NCBI RefSeq assembly: GCF_030412265.1
Contig: NZ_JAUHLN010000004.1
Span: forward strand, 248,001 to 312,000
DNA length: 64,000 nt
Reading direction: 5' to 3'
From: Fictibacillus terranigra
GTDB taxonomy: Bacteria; Bacillota; Bacilli; Bacillales; Fictibacillaceae
Shown here: positions 33,847 through 42,323 of the stretch, in pieces
How the letters are laid out: every line of letters begins with the position of its first letter
Position numbering within the stretch: the first letter of the stretch is position 1
Position numbers and translations under genes: made by a program
Notes under the pieces: generated by a model
Told to the model about the DNA's origin: nothing
Databases searched by the model: none
The model's input: only the letters and a program-made list of their open reading frames with translations

Positions 33847-35208
33847 ATGAAGGTAGTGAAATTCGGAGGATCATCTTTATCGTGTTCAGAGCAGGTCGAA
33901 AAAGTGTTTAATATTGTCGTTTCAGATCCCGAACGCAAAGTAGTCGTGGTGTCAGCTCCGGGAAAGCGGTTTGCTGAAGATACGAAAGTAACGGATCTTT
34001 TAATAGAATGTGCTGCAGCTTATCTTCAAGGAAGAGAAGATCATCATGCGTTTCAGGCTATTATCGACCGATATGAAAGCATTGCTGAAGGGCTTAAGCT
34101 GCCGGGGGGAACGGTGGTTGAAATTAAGTCAAACCTTTTGGAATTGTTGAACGGAGACCGCAGTGATCCGCAGAAATATATGGATGCTGTTAAGGCGACC
34201 GGAGAGGACAGCCATGCCAGGCTGATTGCTGCCTACTTTCAGCATAAAGGAGTAGAGGCCCATTATGTTAACCCTAAGGAAGCAGGCCTTCTTGTTACCG
34301 ATGAGCCCGGGAACGCCCAGCCGCTGCCGGAAACCTATGAATCTCTTTATCGGCTGAGAGAGCGGGAAGGCATTGTCATTTTCCCCGGGTTTTTTGGCTT
34401 TAACAGAGAAGGAGAAATTGTTACCTTTTCACGCAGTGGTTCAGATATTACGGGTTCCATTCTGGCGAGCGGCATAAAGGCTGCAGTCTATGAAAATTTC
34501 ACGGATGTGGATGCCGTTTATTCTGTAAACCCTTCGATTATTAACCGTCCGAAGGAAATCACTGAAATTACCTACCGTGAAATGCGGGAACTGTCCTATG
34601 CCGGTTTTTCCGTGTTTCATGATGAAGCGCTCATGCCGGCCTTTAAAGCAGGCATACCGGTGAATGTGAAGAACACGAACCAGCCGGGGAAGCCGGGGAC
34701 TATGATCGTAAAAGAAAGAGAGCTGGCCAATGGCCCTGTGATCGGTATTGCCAGTGATGAAGGCTTTTCCAGCATTTATGTCAGCAAATATCTTTTGAAC
34801 CGGGAAATTGGGTTTGGCCGCAAGCTTCTTAGCATCCTCGAGGACTTTCATCTGTCGTTTGAGCACATGCCATCAGGTATTGATGACATTTCCATCATTT
34901 TAAGGCAGGAACCTCTCAATCAAACGGTGGAGGAACAGGTTGTGCAGCGGATTAAAGAAGAGCTTCAGGCAGACGACGTTAAGGTAGAACGTAATTTGGC
35001 ACTTATTATGATGGTAGGCGAAGGAATGAGAGAAAGTGTAGGTACGGCGGCCCGTGCCTCTACAGCCTTAGCCAGAGCCGGGGTTAACATTGAGATGATC
35101 AACCAGGGATCTTCAGAGGTAAGCATGATGTTCGGTGTAAGAGTGAGTGATGAAAGAAAAGCCGTTCAGGCGCTGTATGAGGAGTTTTTTGCCGGTGTAG
35201 CGATATGA
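33847..35208 (+). CDS. yclM: Aspartate kinase, YclM/ThrD type
   Basis: A 453-residue class III aspartokinase that phosphorylates L-aspartate, the first step to threonine, methionine and lysine. The kinase domain opens MKVVKFGGSSLSCSEQVEKV and holds the nucleotide loop FSRSGSDITGSILASG and FTDVDAVYSVNP. Two ACT domains follow (about residues 295-450), the second containing RAGVNIEMINQGSSEVSMMFG. Length and motifs match B. subtilis YclM (ThrD). I start at the second ATG (33847), 9 bases after AGGGG; the ATG at 33838 overlaps that site. It is a single-gene unit with its own promoter and terminator. Confidence 0.93.
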   Translation: MKVVKFGGSSLSCSEQVEKVFNIVVSDPERKVVVVSAPGKRFAEDTKVTDLLIECAAAYLQGREDHHAFQAIIDRYESIAEGLKLPGGTVVEIKSNLLELLNGDRSDPQKYMDAVKATGEDSHARLIAAYFQHKGVEAHYVNPKEAGLLVTDEPGNAQPLPETYESLYRLREREGIVIFPGFFGFNREGEIVTFSRSGSDITGSILASGIKAAVYENFTDVDAVYSVNPSIINRPKEITEITYREMRELSYAGFSVFHDEALMPAFKAGIPVNVKNTNQPGKPGTMIVKERELANGPVIGIASDEGFSSIYVSKYLLNREIGFGRKLLSILEDFHLSFEHMPSGIDDISIILRQEPLNQTVEEQVVQRIKEELQADDVKVERNLALIMMVGEGMRESVGTAARASTALARAGVNIEMINQGSSEVSMMFGVRVSDERKAVQALYEEFFAGVAI

Positions 35209-35215
35209 ATTATGT

Positions 35216-35246
35216 AAACAGAACCAGGCTATTGGTTCTGTTTTTC
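35216..35246 (+). terminator. Terminator of the aspartokinase gene
   Basis: AAACAGAACCA/TGGTTCTGTTT stem with T-run. Confidence 0.88.
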
Positions 35247-35322
35247 TTTCATTGAGATTTTTAACAAATAAGTAGGGGTACAGAAAAAGTGATGTAGTAA
35301 ATAAAAAAAGGAGGGATTATAT

Positions 35323-37122
35323 ATGACAAAGTATGTTGTAAACAACAGTTCAATAGATGTAATTATGGGTTGGATAAAAGGAGGAGAAATTGCCATACCA
35401 GAAATTCAAAGACCTTTTGTATGGCCGGCAAGCAAGGTTAGAGACTTAATGGATTCACTCTATAAAGGGTATCCTGTTGGATATATTATTACATGGAGAA
35501 ATCCGGATACGAAATTAAAAGATGGTACAACCTCTACAGGGAAAAAAATATTAATTGATGGTCAGCAAAGAATAACAGCTATTACAGCTGCTTTATTAAG
35601 TATGGAAGTTGTGGGTTCCGATTATAAAAAGAAAAAAGTAAAAATTGCTTTTAATCCAATTGAAGAAAGATTTGAGGTATTAAATCCAGCTATAAAAAAG
35701 GATTCTGAATGGATTGATGATATATCCTCTTTTTTTATAAGCGGTTTTAATTATTTTGATTTTATACAAAATTACTGTAGTACAAACAATATTAATGATT
35801 ATAATAAGATTGGTCAAATTATTAACAGGTTAATAGAAATAAGGCATAGTAACCTAGGAATAATTGAATTATCTCATGAACTCGATATTGAAACAGTAAC
35901 TGAAATATTTATACGAATAAACTCTCAAGGTGTGGTATTAAGCCAAGCTGATTTTGCTATGTCTAAGATTGCAGTGAGTGAAAAATATAATGGGGTATTA
36001 ATTAGAAAAGTAATAGATTATTTTTGCCACTTAGCAAAAAATCCTGCGGATTATTCTACAATACAATCAAATGATACAGAATTCACTGCTTCACCCTATT
36101 TTGAAAAAATTAAGTGGATCAAGGACCATCATGAATCTCTCTATGTCCCAGATTATTCCGATTTAATTCGAGTAGCATATACATATAAATTTTTTCGAGG
36201 AAAGTTATCAAATCTCGTTAGTTTATTATCAGGAAGAGATTTTGAAACAAGAGTATATAAAGAAGATATTGCTGAAGCTTCTTTCCAAAAACTGGAGGAG
36301 GGAGTGCTAGGTTTTATTAATGAAACTAATTTTAAAAGGTATTTGATGATAGTAAAATCAGCTGGAATAATAAATAAAAGCCTTATTCGATCTCAAAATA
36401 CTTTGAATTTTGGTTATATCTTGTATTTATTGCTAAGAGATAGGAAAATTGACTCTGCTGTAATTAATAAAACGGTTAGAAAATGGATTGCTTTATCTAT
36501 GTTGACTGGCAGATATTCAGGTTCACCAGAGTCAATGTTTGAATACGATGTTCGACGATTTAATAGTTCTAATAATGTTGAGGACTATGTTAAGAATGTG
36601 GAAGAAGGAGAATTATCAGAAGCATTCTGGAACAATATTTTAATTACTCGTTTAAATACATCAGTGGCAAGCAGTCCGTATTTTAATTTATTTTTGATTT
36701 CCCAAATAAAATATGGAGATAAAGGGTTTCTTTCAAAAAATATAGAGGTGCGGCATTTAATAGAAGAACGTGGAGACATACATCACATTTTCCCTAAAAA
36801 GTACCTGCAAAGAAATGGTTATACCGCTCGAAATCAGTATAATCAAATAGCCAATTACGTTTATACTCAACAAGAGATTAATATTACTATAAAAGATCAA
36901 CCTCCAAAAGATTATATAGCTAAAGTGTTGCAGCAAAGTCAAGAAGGGGCTGAATTAAAGTATGGAGAAATTAGTGGTAAAGTACAACTTTTAGATAATT
37001 TAAAAGTTAATAGTATTCCTGCTCAAATAATTGACATGGATATAAAAAATTATGATGAATTCCTTTTTTTACGAAGAAAGCTTATGGCTAATAAAATAAA
37101 AGAATATTATTTTGCACTGTAA
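35323..37122 (+). CDS. DUF262-HNH protein of the GmrSD/BrxU type (putative phage-defence nuclease)
   Basis: A 599-residue protein. The N-terminal DUF262 domain (ParB-like) has IPEIQRPFVWPASKVRDLMD at residues 24-43 and the signature ILIDGQQRITAITAALL near residue 80. The C-terminal part has a DUF1524-type HNH nuclease signature: DIHHIFPKKYLQRNG near residue 487, then IANYVYTQQEINI. In the family, a DUF262 NTPase sensor coupled to a DUF1524 nuclease cleaves modified phage DNA (GmrSD, BrxU). The gene is strikingly AT-rich, with heavy use of ATA, AAT and TTA codons compared with both neighbours. It sits alone between two terminators, which suggests horizontal acquisition. GGAGGG precedes the ATG. 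Confidence 0.87.
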   Translation: MTKYVVNNSSIDVIMGWIKGGEIAIPEIQRPFVWPASKVRDLMDSLYKGYPVGYIITWRNPDTKLKDGTTSTGKKILIDGQQRITAITAALLSMEVVGSDYKKKKVKIAFNPIEERFEVLNPAIKKDSEWIDDISSFFISGFNYFDFIQNYCSTNNINDYNKIGQIINRLIEIRHSNLGIIELSHELDIETVTEIFIRINSQGVVLSQADFAMSKIAVSEKYNGVLIRKVIDYFCHLAKNPADYSTIQSNDTEFTASPYFEKIKWIKDHHESLYVPDYSDLIRVAYTYKFFRGKLSNLVSLLSGRDFETRVYKEDIAEASFQKLEEGVLGFINETNFKRYLMIVKSAGIINKSLIRSQNTLNFGYILYLLLRDRKIDSAVINKTVRKWIALSMLTGRYSGSPESMFEYDVRRFNSSNNVEDYVKNVEEGELSEAFWNNILITRLNTSVASSPYFNLFLISQIKYGDKGFLSKNIEVRHLIEERGDIHHIFPKKYLQRNGYTARNQYNQIANYVYTQQEINITIKDQPPKDYIAKVLQQSQEGAELKYGEISGKVQLLDNLKVNSIPAQIIDMDIKNYDEFLFLRRKLMANKIKEYYFAL

Positions 37123-37123
37123 C

Positions 37124-37158
37124 AAAAAAGCTGTTTCTAGTTGGAAACAGCTTTTTTC
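37124..37158. terminator. Bidirectional terminator
   Basis: AAAAAGCTGTTTC/GAAACAGCTTTTT stem between the convergent DUF262 gene and the next minus-strand gene. Confidence 0.88.
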
Positions 37159-37159
37159 T

Positions 37160-37600
37160 CTACCATAAAACGGGCTTGGCCACCATGAACCAAAGCATAG
37201 CCATCATGAGGACAAGGTAGATCCATATGGCTTTTTTCAGTTTGGTAATCAGAGGATTCCTTTGTTCTTCAAGGTCCTTAAATCTTCTGATGGTCGGTGA
37301 AAAGGCTCTCGCGAGAAAATAGAGCGAGCAGATTAATATAATCATTGTCGTCAGCAGCCAGGGGGTTGTCCAGGAACGGTTCGTAATAAGTACGAGGAGC
37401 ACACCGCTCACCACAAGGATATGTCCAGCATGCTTGGCAAGCCGGACCGCTGCCTTGAAGGAGTCTAAGTACGCCTCTTCGCTGCCGGGTCCTGCTGACC
37501 TCAGCTTCTTTAATAAGGGAAGCAGGATAAAGAAGGGGCCGACTGACAGGATCACACTGAAAATATGAATATAAAGCAGTACACGATAAGTTATGTTCAT
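37160..37600 (-). CDS. Hypothetical membrane protein (DUF2269/CopD-like)
   Basis: A 146-residue protein with four hydrophobic helices. It opens RVLLYIHIFSVILSVGPFF, which resembles DUF2269/CopD-like small membrane proteins with a conserved His-x-Phe in helix 1, and RLAKHAGHILVVSGVLLVLI continues the pattern. Function unknown. The start has AGGGAG-like spacing weakly (GGAGCTGTAACT region on the opposite side is not used). It lies 12 bp downstream of the ASCH gene and may be co-transcribed. Confidence 0.68.
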   Translation of the reverse strand: MNITYRVLLYIHIFSVILSVGPFFILLPLLKKLRSAGPGSEEAYLDSFKAAVRLAKHAGHILVVSGVLLVLITNRSWTTPWLLTTMIILICSLYFLARAFSPTIRRFKDLEEQRNPLITKLKKAIWIYLVLMMAMLWFMVAKPVLW

Positions 37601-37612
37601 AGGGAGCTGTAA

Positions 37613-37963
37613 CTAATCTTCGAGGGCGCGGAATTCATGAACCCATACTCTCATGTGCGGCAGCCAGGGCATCCCCGGATGGATGGAGAGTATGGAATTT
37701 TTATAGCCTTCCACATCATCAAAGCCTTCCTGTTTTGCATGTTCGTCTGTTAACTCACCAAGCGACTGGGAGTATACATTTTCAACAACAAATTTTGACC
37801 CTTTAAGTTCCATGATTTCTCCGATGTCTGCATATCTGCCATTGCGGCGAGTCGCTGTTTTTTTCCCGGCAAGTACTTTTTCCACATCGTCTGGAATGGT
37901 GACTAATTGTTCGATTGTACATGTTTTTGGCGGGAGCCCGCTATTTTTCATTTGATTGCTCAT
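37613..37963 (-). CDS. ASCH-domain protein
   Basis: A 116-residue ASCH (PUA-like) domain protein. The stretch VLAGKKTATRRNGRYADIGE at residues 30-49 carries the conserved basic positions near the predicted RNA-binding cleft, and VENVYSQSLGELTDEHAKQE gives the second strand and the EExxxEG-like helix. ASCH proteins bind RNA or act as nucleoside-processing enzymes (YqfB). AGGAGGAACC precedes the ATG. It is probably co-transcribed with the membrane protein downstream. Confidence 0.82.
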   Translation of the reverse strand: MSNQMKNSGLPPKTCTIEQLVTIPDDVEKVLAGKKTATRRNGRYADIGEIMELKGSKFVVENVYSQSLGELTDEHAKQEGFDDVEGYKNSILSIHPGMPWLPHMRVWVHEFRALED

Positions 37964-37994
37964 GTCGGTTCCTCCTAGTTCGAAGCGGATATTT

Positions 37995-38192
37995 TTATTC
38001 GCTCAGAATATCCTTTACTCTGCCCACTTGTCCATCTTGAAGCCGTACTTTAATTCCATGCGGATGGAAAGCAGCATTCGTCAGAATATCCTTCACGATG
38101 CCGTTTGTGAGCTTGCCGCTTCTCTGATCTTGCTTTAAAACGATATTAACTTCCAGTCCTGGAGAGATGTCTTTCCGGTTCTGCCCATTCAC
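37995..38192 (-). CDS. ywbE: YwbE-family protein
   Basis: A 65-residue protein matching the YwbE family along its whole length (NGQNRKDISPGLEVNIVLKQ at the start, AAFHPHGIKVRLQDGQVGRV near the end). The GTG at 38192 is the start: AGGAGGTG lies 7 bases upstream and the family begins with Asn-Gly-Gln-Asn here. An in-frame ATG at 38270 would add unrelated residues. The fold is a small KOW/SH3-like beta barrel, so RNA or ribosome binding is plausible, but no function is established. Confidence 0.88.
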   Translation of the reverse strand: MNGQNRKDISPGLEVNIVLKQDQRSGKLTNGIVKDILTNAAFHPHGIKVRLQDGQVGRVKDILSE

Positions 38193-38365
38193 TGTAAACA
38201 CCTCCTGCAGTCCATATTCCTTTGAATTATACCATTCTTTCCGTAAGTGAAGGTGTATTTGAAGGTTCAAATTATTTAATAAATTGTTCGGACAAGGTAT
38301 GATTAAGGTGGTAAATAATACATATTATTATTTTTCACAGAAGGCTCTGGAGGGATGATACAGTC

Positions 38366-40105
38366 TTGAAAGTCATATCGATACTAAAACCTTACCGTGT
38401 TCAGATCGCTGTTGCTTTGTTTTTAATGCTTGTTGAGCTTGCTGTCGAGCTTTTGCAGCCTTTGTTGATCGCCCGGATTATTGATAACGGCATCATGAAA
38501 AAAGATCTCGGGGTTGTCATGGTGTGGGGAGGAGTGATGATCGGCCTATCGCTTTGCGCATTTGCCGCTGGTGTGAGTAATTCCTTCTATGCATCTCACG
38601 TCAGCCAAAACTATGGATATAACCTCAGGAAGGAATTGTTTACAAAAATTCAGGCGTTTTCTTTTGAGAATTTTAACCAGTTTCCTGCGACATCTCTCAT
38701 CACAAGAATGACCAACGATGTTACCCAGATGCAGAATACGGTGTTCATGAGCTTGAGGGTCATGCTGAGGGCGCCCTTATTGATCATTGGCGGTCTTGTC
38801 ATGTCGTTTATCATAGATGCGAGACTGGCTATTTTCATTGCGGTGGCTGTCCCGGTTTTATTTGTGTTTTTAATGTGGGTGATGAAAAAAGGGGGCGCAC
38901 TGTTTAAATCGGTCCAAGAGAACCTGGACAGAGTGAACGGCGTGATGAGGGAAAACCTTTCAGGCATACGAATCATCAAAGCATTCTTAAGAAGCAGGCA
39001 TGAAGTGAAACGGTTCACGGAAGCCAACCGCAAGCTTAAGAGTAATACAGCCTTTGCGCTGAGGCTGATGGAGTCCACGAACCCTATCCTTCTTCTCGTC
39101 ATGAATATCGCTATTCTTTGCGTTCTTTGGTTTGGCAGTGTTCAGGTCAATACAGGTGGTGGCAAGATTGGTGATTTAGTCGCCGTTATCAACTACAGCA
39201 CGAGAATCACCTCCACTTTTTCCATCTTTTCTTGGATCATTATGGCGTTTTCAAGAGCGAAGGCTTCAGGTAGCCGAATCTCTGATGTGCTGAATACTGA
39301 GGTCGACCTCGTTGCCCCTGTGGATTCCGTGATCACCCGTCCTGATTTCAAAGGTGAAATTGAGTTCCAGGGTGTCTCTTTTCATTATCCCGGGACGAAA
39401 AAACAAGTCCTGAAGGACATTTCGTTCAAAGCAGAACCAGGTGAAACGGTTGCCGTAATGGGAGCGACAGGGTCCGGAAAGTCGTCGCTGTTTCAGCTGA
39501 TCCCCCGGCTGTATGATGTTGATGAAGGCAAGATTTTGCTTGATGGAATGGATATATCACGTCTAAAGCTTGAGCATTTAAGGAATGCTATCGGCCTTGT
39601 TCCTCAGGAAGCTCTTCTTTTCACAGGAACCGTAAAGGAGAATATCACCTGGGGTAAGGAAAATGCCACTGAAGAAGAGATAAAGATCTCTGCTGAGAAC
39701 TCCCAGATCGCTGAAACGATAGCGTCCCTGCCAAAACAATACGAGACCAGAATCGGGCAGAAAGGGGTCAATTTATCCGGAGGCCAAAAACAGCGACTTT
39801 CCATTGCCCGTGCTTTGGTGAGAAAGCCGAAGATTCTGCTGCTTGATGACAGTACGAGCGCTCTTGATTTGAAAACAGAAGGAAAACTTCTCGGAGCTTT
39901 GAAGCACTATCCCTCTACGATCCTGATCATAACGCAAAAGATTGCCACAGCGATGGAAGCGGATAAAATTCTGCTGATTGAGAACGGCATGCTGCTGATG
40001 GAAGGAAAGCATGAGGATCTGCTGCTTCGCTCCAGCCTGTATCAGCAAATCTTCCAATCCCAGTTTGGAGAGGAGTCGTTAAAGCATGCTAAAGGCTTTG
40101 AGTGA
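38366..40105 (+). CDS. Heterodimeric ABC exporter, subunit 1 (BmrC/YfiB-like)
   Basis: A 579-residue fused permease-ATPase of the type I multidrug exporter class. Six transmembrane helices occupy residues 1-300. The ATPase has Walker A GATGSGKSSLFQLIP and signature NLSGGQKQRLSIARAL, but Walker B LLLDDSTSALD has Asp in place of the catalytic Glu. This marks the subunit that forms the degenerate site in heterodimers such as BmrCD and YfiBC. The start is a TTG after GGAGGG; the nearby ATG is out of frame and soon stops. Its last 20 bases overlap the partner gene. Confidence 0.9.
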   Translation: MKVISILKPYRVQIAVALFLMLVELAVELLQPLLIARIIDNGIMKKDLGVVMVWGGVMIGLSLCAFAAGVSNSFYASHVSQNYGYNLRKELFTKIQAFSFENFNQFPATSLITRMTNDVTQMQNTVFMSLRVMLRAPLLIIGGLVMSFIIDARLAIFIAVAVPVLFVFLMWVMKKGGALFKSVQENLDRVNGVMRENLSGIRIIKAFLRSRHEVKRFTEANRKLKSNTAFALRLMESTNPILLLVMNIAILCVLWFGSVQVNTGGGKIGDLVAVINYSTRITSTFSIFSWIIMAFSRAKASGSRISDVLNTEVDLVAPVDSVITRPDFKGEIEFQGVSFHYPGTKKQVLKDISFKAEPGETVAVMGATGSGKSSLFQLIPRLYDVDEGKILLDGMDISRLKLEHLRNAIGLVPQEALLFTGTVKENITWGKENATEEEIKISAENSQIAETIASLPKQYETRIGQKGVNLSGGQKQRLSIARALVRKPKILLLDDSTSALDLKTEGKLLGALKHYPSTILIITQKIATAMEADKILLIENGMLLMEGKHEDLLLRSSLYQQIFQSQFGEESLKHAKGFE

Positions 40106-41924
40106 ACCGTTCCGGCATAAAAGAGCCATCGTTCAAAAGGTGGCGGCGCAGGCAGCGGTACCGAAAAGAAAAAAAGAGAAGGCAAAGGATTGGCGCAGAA
40201 CACTGCCTCGGATCTGGAGCTATCTTGCACGTGAGAAGGGGCGCTTATGGCTCGTTCTCCTCATGGTTGTCCTCAGTTCGATTTTGGGTCTGCTCGGCCC
40301 CTTTTTGATCGGGAAGGCTATTGATAACTATATAGTCACGAAAGATAACAGCGGCCTCTTAAGGCTTCTTGCCGGTTTGCTGGCCATTTATATTCTGAAC
40401 TCGGCAGCACTCTGGTTTCAGAACTACTGGATGATCGGGATTGCACAAAATACCGTCTTTTCGATGAGGACGCAGCTGTTTCGCCATCTTCACAAACTTC
40501 CGATCCCGTTCTTTGATCAGCGCCAGTATGGTGAGATCATGAGCCGGGTCATCAATGATATTGAAAATGTGAGTTCTACTCTGAACTCTTCGGTTATCCA
40601 GATCATCTCCAGTGTATTGACGCTGTTGGGCACGGTCGGGTTCATGCTTTGGCTGAGCCCGCTGCTTACAGCGGTCACCCTCATTATCGTGCCTATCATG
40701 TTCGTTGGCATGCGCTGGATTACTAGCCGTACCGGCAGGCTGTTTAAAGAACAGCAGAGGAACCTTGGGGAGCTGAACGGCTATATCGAGGAAACCGTGT
40801 CAGGCCAGCGTATCGTTAAAGCTTTCTGTCAGGAAGAACGAGTGATTGCGGAGCTGTTGGATAAGAATGACAAGTTGAAGGAATCCGGATTTTGGGCTCA
40901 AACGTATTCGGGTTTTATTCCTAAGCTGATGAATGTTCTAAATAATCTTAGCTTTGCTCTCATTGCCGGTGCAGGGGGCGTTCTTGCGTTAAATGGAGTC
41001 GTTACCATCGGGACCATCGTCGTTTTTGCCGAGTACTCCAGGCAGTTCACCCGTCCGCTCAATGACCTGTCGAATCAGTACAATACGCTCTTATCAGCGG
41101 TAGCAGGGGCAGAGCGGGTTTTTGAAGTTCTGGATGAGGAAGAAGAAACGAAAGATGAAGAAGGAAACGAGGAGCTGGCCGGTGTTCGAGGAGAGATTGA
41201 ATTTAAGGAGGTTTCATTCTCATATGAAGAGGGAGGAAACACTGTCAATCATATCTCATTTCATGCCTCGCCGGGTGAAACGGTTGCCCTGGTCGGCCCA
41301 ACGGGAGCGGGGAAGACGACGATTATCAATCTACTGTCCCGTTTTTATGATGCGAAAAGAGGGAGCATTCTTGTGGACGGGCGCGAAATCAAAGGGATTA
41401 AGCGGGAGTCTCTTCGGGAGCATATGGGGTTCGTGCTGCAGGATCCATTTCTTTTTGAAGGTACCATTATGGAAAACATCCGATTTGGACGACTGGATGC
41501 TTCAGACGATGATGTCATGAAAGCGGCTAAGGAGGCAAACGCGCACTCCTTTATCACGAAACTGGCAAACGGGTACGGGACGATCGTGGAGCAGGACGGC
41601 AGCGGAATCAGCCAGGGGGAGAAGCAGCTTTTAAGCATTGCGAGAGCTATCCTTGCCAATCCTGTGATTCTTGTACTGGATGAGGCGACGAGCAGCATTG
41701 ATACGATCACCGAGATGAAAATTCAGGAAGCCTTGCATCGCCTGATGATTGGCAAGACGAGTTTCATTATTGCCCACAGGTTGAATACCGTTCAAAAAGC
41801 GGATCAAATCCTCGTTTTGAAAAATGGTGAAATTTTAGAAAGGGGCTCGCACGACGACCTGCTAAAGCAAAAAGGCTTTTACTTCGAGCTCTACAACAGC
41901 CAGCTCCAAAGGGAGATCGGCTAG
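40086..41924 (+). CDS. Heterodimeric ABC exporter, subunit 2 (BmrD/YfiC-like)
   Basis: A 612-residue partner subunit. A basic N-terminal extension of about 45 residues precedes six membrane helices. The ATPase has Walker A GPTGAGKTTIINLLS, a modified signature (SGISQGEKQLLSIARAI) and intact Walker B with catalytic Glu (VILVLDEATSSIDT). This complements subunit 1: the competent site uses this Walker B and the partner's LSGGQ. The lengths of the two (579 and 612) fit YfiB/YfiC slightly better than BmrC/BmrD. The pair probably exports drugs or lipophilic compounds. Confidence 0.9.
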   Translation: MLKALSEPFRHKRAIVQKVAAQAAVPKRKKEKAKDWRRTLPRIWSYLAREKGRLWLVLLMVVLSSILGLLGPFLIGKAIDNYIVTKDNSGLLRLLAGLLAIYILNSAALWFQNYWMIGIAQNTVFSMRTQLFRHLHKLPIPFFDQRQYGEIMSRVINDIENVSSTLNSSVIQIISSVLTLLGTVGFMLWLSPLLTAVTLIIVPIMFVGMRWITSRTGRLFKEQQRNLGELNGYIEETVSGQRIVKAFCQEERVIAELLDKNDKLKESGFWAQTYSGFIPKLMNVLNNLSFALIAGAGGVLALNGVVTIGTIVVFAEYSRQFTRPLNDLSNQYNTLLSAVAGAERVFEVLDEEEETKDEEGNEELAGVRGEIEFKEVSFSYEEGGNTVNHISFHASPGETVALVGPTGAGKTTIINLLSRFYDAKRGSILVDGREIKGIKRESLREHMGFVLQDPFLFEGTIMENIRFGRLDASDDDVMKAAKEANAHSFITKLANGYGTIVEQDGSGISQGEKQLLSIARAILANPVILVLDEATSSIDTITEMKIQEALHRLMIGKTSFIIAHRLNTVQKADQILVLKNGEILERGSHDDLLKQKGFYFELYNSQLQREIG

Positions 41925-41938
41925 GGGTATACCATTCA

Positions 41939-41951
41939 GGTGCCAGGCACC
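41939..41951. repeat. GGTGCCAGGCACC palindromic repeat, copy 1
   Basis: A 13-bp palindrome (odd centre) just after the exporter stop codon; identical copies occur at 55128 and 55165. Confidence 0.8.
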
Positions 41952-41960
41952 GCGAAGTGA

Positions 41961-41987
41961 AAAGCCGGCAAATGCCGGCTTTTTTTG
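41961..41987 (+). terminator. Rho-independent terminator
   Basis: AAAGCCGGC/GCCGGCTTT stem, loop AAAT, followed by a T-run; closes the exporter operon. Confidence 0.88.
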
Positions 41988-41994
41988 CTTCAAA

Positions 41995-42135
41995 TTAAAA
42001 GAAAGTTTTCACTTCTGTTTCTGTATGCTTGCAGTTGGTGCAGGTATATTCAAGTTCTAGTGCATCTTCACGAACAATGTGCATCGTTTCTTTATTGCAA
42101 TGGCTGCAGTGCCTTTTCATTTTTGTCTCTTCCAT
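41995..42135 (-). CDS. Small zinc-ribbon protein
   Basis: A 46-residue protein with two CxxC knuckles (RHCSHCNKET and YTCTNCKHTE) that make a zinc ribbon, as in small RNA-polymerase- or ribosome-associated proteins. The ATG at 42135 has GGAAGGATG 8 bases upstream; upstream in-frame ATGs are not supported by a site. A start at 42120 is also possible. Function unknown. Confidence 0.75.
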   Translation of the reverse strand: MEETKMKRHCSHCNKETMHIVREDALELEYTCTNCKHTETEVKTFF

Positions 42136-42323
42136 CCTGAACACATCCTTCCATGGATATCGATAAAAATAGTATTCCTCTAACCACCATATGTAAAACA
42201 ATCGAGATCAAGTATTGACTTCTGATGCTAAAGACCTAGACTTAGGAAAGGAAGCAAACTCATTATTTTTGATGGAATAAGCCACCTTAAGATATAGGAA
42301 ACAGAGGAGGGCAGGAGCAGGTG

